NCBI GenBank assembly: GCA_029465975.1
Contig: CM055748.1
Span: 716,977-780,976 of the forward strand
Reading direction: 5' to 3'
DNA from: Dallia pectoralis
Taxonomy: Eukaryota > Chordata > Actinopteri > Esociformes > Umbridae
Length of the DNA: 64,000 nt
Shown: in pieces, positions 10,889 through 64,000 of the stretch
Numbering within the stretch: position 1 is the first letter of the stretch
Layout: each line of letters begins with the position of its first letter
Translations under genes and position numbers: made by a program
The notes under the pieces: model-generated
Database searches by the model: none
What the model saw: the letters and a program-made list of their open reading frames with translations, nothing else
Told to the model about the DNA's origin: nothing

Positions 10889-12275
10889 TGGACTGTGGTT
10901 CTGGACTGTGGCTCTGGACTGTGGCTCTGGACTGTGGGTCTGGACTGTGGGTCTGGACTGTGGGTCTGGACTGTGGGTCTGGACTGTGGTTCTGGACTGT
11001 GGGTCTGGACTGTGGGTCTGGACTGTGGGTCTGGACTGTGGGTCTGGACTGTGGGTCTGGACTGTGGTTCTGGACTGTGGCTCTGGACTGTGGGTCTGGA
11101 CTGTGGGTCTGGACTGTGGTTCTGGACTGTGGGTCTGGACTGTGGCTCTGGACTGTGGGTCTGGACTGTGGCTCTGGACTGTGGCTCTGGACTGTGGGTC
11201 TGGACTGTGGGTCTGGACTGTGGTTCTGGACTGTGGGTCTGGACTGTGGGTCTGGACTGTGGGTCTGGACTGTGGCTCTGGACTGTGGGTCTGGACTGTG
11301 GCTCTGGACTGTGGGTCTGGACTGTGGGTCTGGACTGTGGTTCTGGACTGTGGGCTCTGGACTGTGGGTCTGGACTGTGGGTCTGGACTGTGGGTCTGGA
11401 CTGTGGGTCTGGACTGTGGGTCTGGACTGTGGGTCTGGACTGTGGGTCTGGACTGTGGGGTGGCTCTGGACTGTGGGTCTGGACTGTGGGTCTGGACTGT
11501 GGTTCTGGACTGTGGGTCTGGACTGTGGTTCTGGACTGTGGGTCTGGACTGTGGTTCTGGACTGTGGCTCTGGACTGTGGCTCTGGACTGTGGTTCTGGA
11601 CTGTGGCTCTGGACTGTGGTTCTGGACTGTGGTTCTGGACTGTGGTTCTGGACTGTGGTTCTGGACTGTGGGTCTGGACTGTGGTTCTGGACTGTGGGTC
11701 TGGACTGTGGTTCTGGACTGTGGGTCTGGACTGTGGCTCTGGACTGTGGGTCTGGACTGTGGTTCTGGACTGTGGGTCTGGACTGTGGCTCTGGACTGTG
11801 GCTCTGGACTGTGGGTCTGGACTGTGGTTCTGGACTGTGGCTCTGGACTGTGGGCTCTGGACTGTGGTTCTGGACTGTGGGTCTGGACTGTGGCTCTGGA
11901 CTGTGGCTCTGGACTGTGGGTCTGGACTGTGGCTCTGGACTGTGGGTCTGGACTGTGGGTCTGGACTGTGGCTCTGGACTGTGGCTCTGGACTGTGGTTC
12001 TGGACTGTGGCTCTGGACTGTGGTTCTGGACTGTGGGTCTGGACTGTGGGTCTGGACTGTGGGTCTGGACTGTGGTTCTGGACTGTGGGTCTGGACTGTG
12101 GTTCTGGACTGTGGGTCTGGACTGTGGCTCTGGACTGTGGTTCTGGACTGTGGGTCTGGACTGTGGGTCTGGACTGTGGTTCTGGACTGTGGGTCTGGAC
12201 TGTGGGTCTGGACTGTGGTTCTGGACTGTGGGTCTGGACTGTGGGTCTGGACTGTGGGTCTGGACTGTGGGTCTG
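10889..12275. repeat. 13-bp array in fry 3' UTR, about 106 copies
   Basis: Unit TCTGGACTGTGGG with G/T/C variation at the last position (GGG, GTT, GCT). It ends about 50 nt downstream of the fry stop codon. The 39-nt triple unit lacks stops in all three plus frames and at least one minus frame, giving false ORFs of 460-490 codons. Confidence 0.97.
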
Positions 12276-12325
12276 GGGCCTTCTATATGATTTGTCAGTA
12301 GTCAGGACCAACATCCTCCAGAGAA

Positions 12326-64000
<51,675 letters not shown>

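Larger units (their letters stand above)
9928..12325 (-). other. fry: Probable fry 3' UTR
   Basis: This is downstream of the TGA at 12328-12326. AATAAA on the minus strand occurs at 9933-9928, and another at 9365-9360 inside the abcf3 3' UTR. The AT-rich stretch 9600-10500 has no convincing open frame. The UTR would include the 13-bp array (10889-12275) and a 21-bp array (10614-10750). The true cleavage site is not determined. Confidence 0.5.

Overview
The window is vertebrate nuclear DNA and almost certainly from a teleost. It holds intron-split genes with GT-AG junctions, AATAAA poly(A) signals, very abundant CA/TG microsatellites and minisatellites, and fragments of interspersed repeats that I associate from memory with salmonid/pike genomes (for example the 'gtgcactac' motif near 2345 and 52130). 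I read it as a protacanthopterygian fish (pike or salmonid lineage). The species is an inference.

Two protein-coding genes account for all coding sequence I can support. On the plus strand, 1906-8496, lie 17 exons of abcf3, a twin-ABC-cassette ATPase of the ABCF family. They cover about 593 C-terminal codons including the stop region; the roughly 115 N-terminal residues lie upstream of the window. On the minus strand, from the window end at 64000 down to 12326, lie 49 exons of a furry gene (fry). They encode about 2,509 residues up to the natural stop, and about 500 N-terminal residues lie beyond the window. All exon phases in both genes join without a break, so neither looks like a pseudogene. 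The C-terminal residues (ending SVSGSSL) and many internal residues fit FRY rather than its paralogue FRYL. The two genes are convergent, and their 3' UTRs meet at about 9.4-9.9 kb.

Layout: 1-1555 minisatellite in an abcf3 intron; 1906-8496 abcf3; 8497-9.6 kb abcf3 3' UTR; 9.6-12.3 kb fry 3' UTR with a 1.4-kb 13-bp array; 12.3-64 kb fry coding exons separated by tandem arrays. Roughly half of the window is tandem repeat. The largest arrays are 58286-63775 (5.5 kb, 9-10-bp units), 41850-45690 (104-106-bp units), 34937-38230 (52-bp units), 10889-12275, 15412-16758, 39425-40755 and 50113-51180.

The main observation is structural. In at least 13 fry exons, and a two-copy fourteenth, the adjacent array unit is a copy of the exon-intron boundary itself. 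The last or first 4-45 nt of the exon and its splice site have been amplified from 2 to about 63 times inside the intron. The transcript therefore carries on the order of 200 extra near-copies of real fry splice sites. Using most of those I tested would bring in an early stop codon or a frameshift. Other arrays leave the transcript strand of one intron almost free of AG for 5.5 kb, or replace a polypyrimidine tract with pure TG repeat.

All family assignments are from memory of the ABCF3 and FRY families; no search was run. Exon ends were placed by GT-AG sites and reading-frame continuity and should be confirmed with RNA data.
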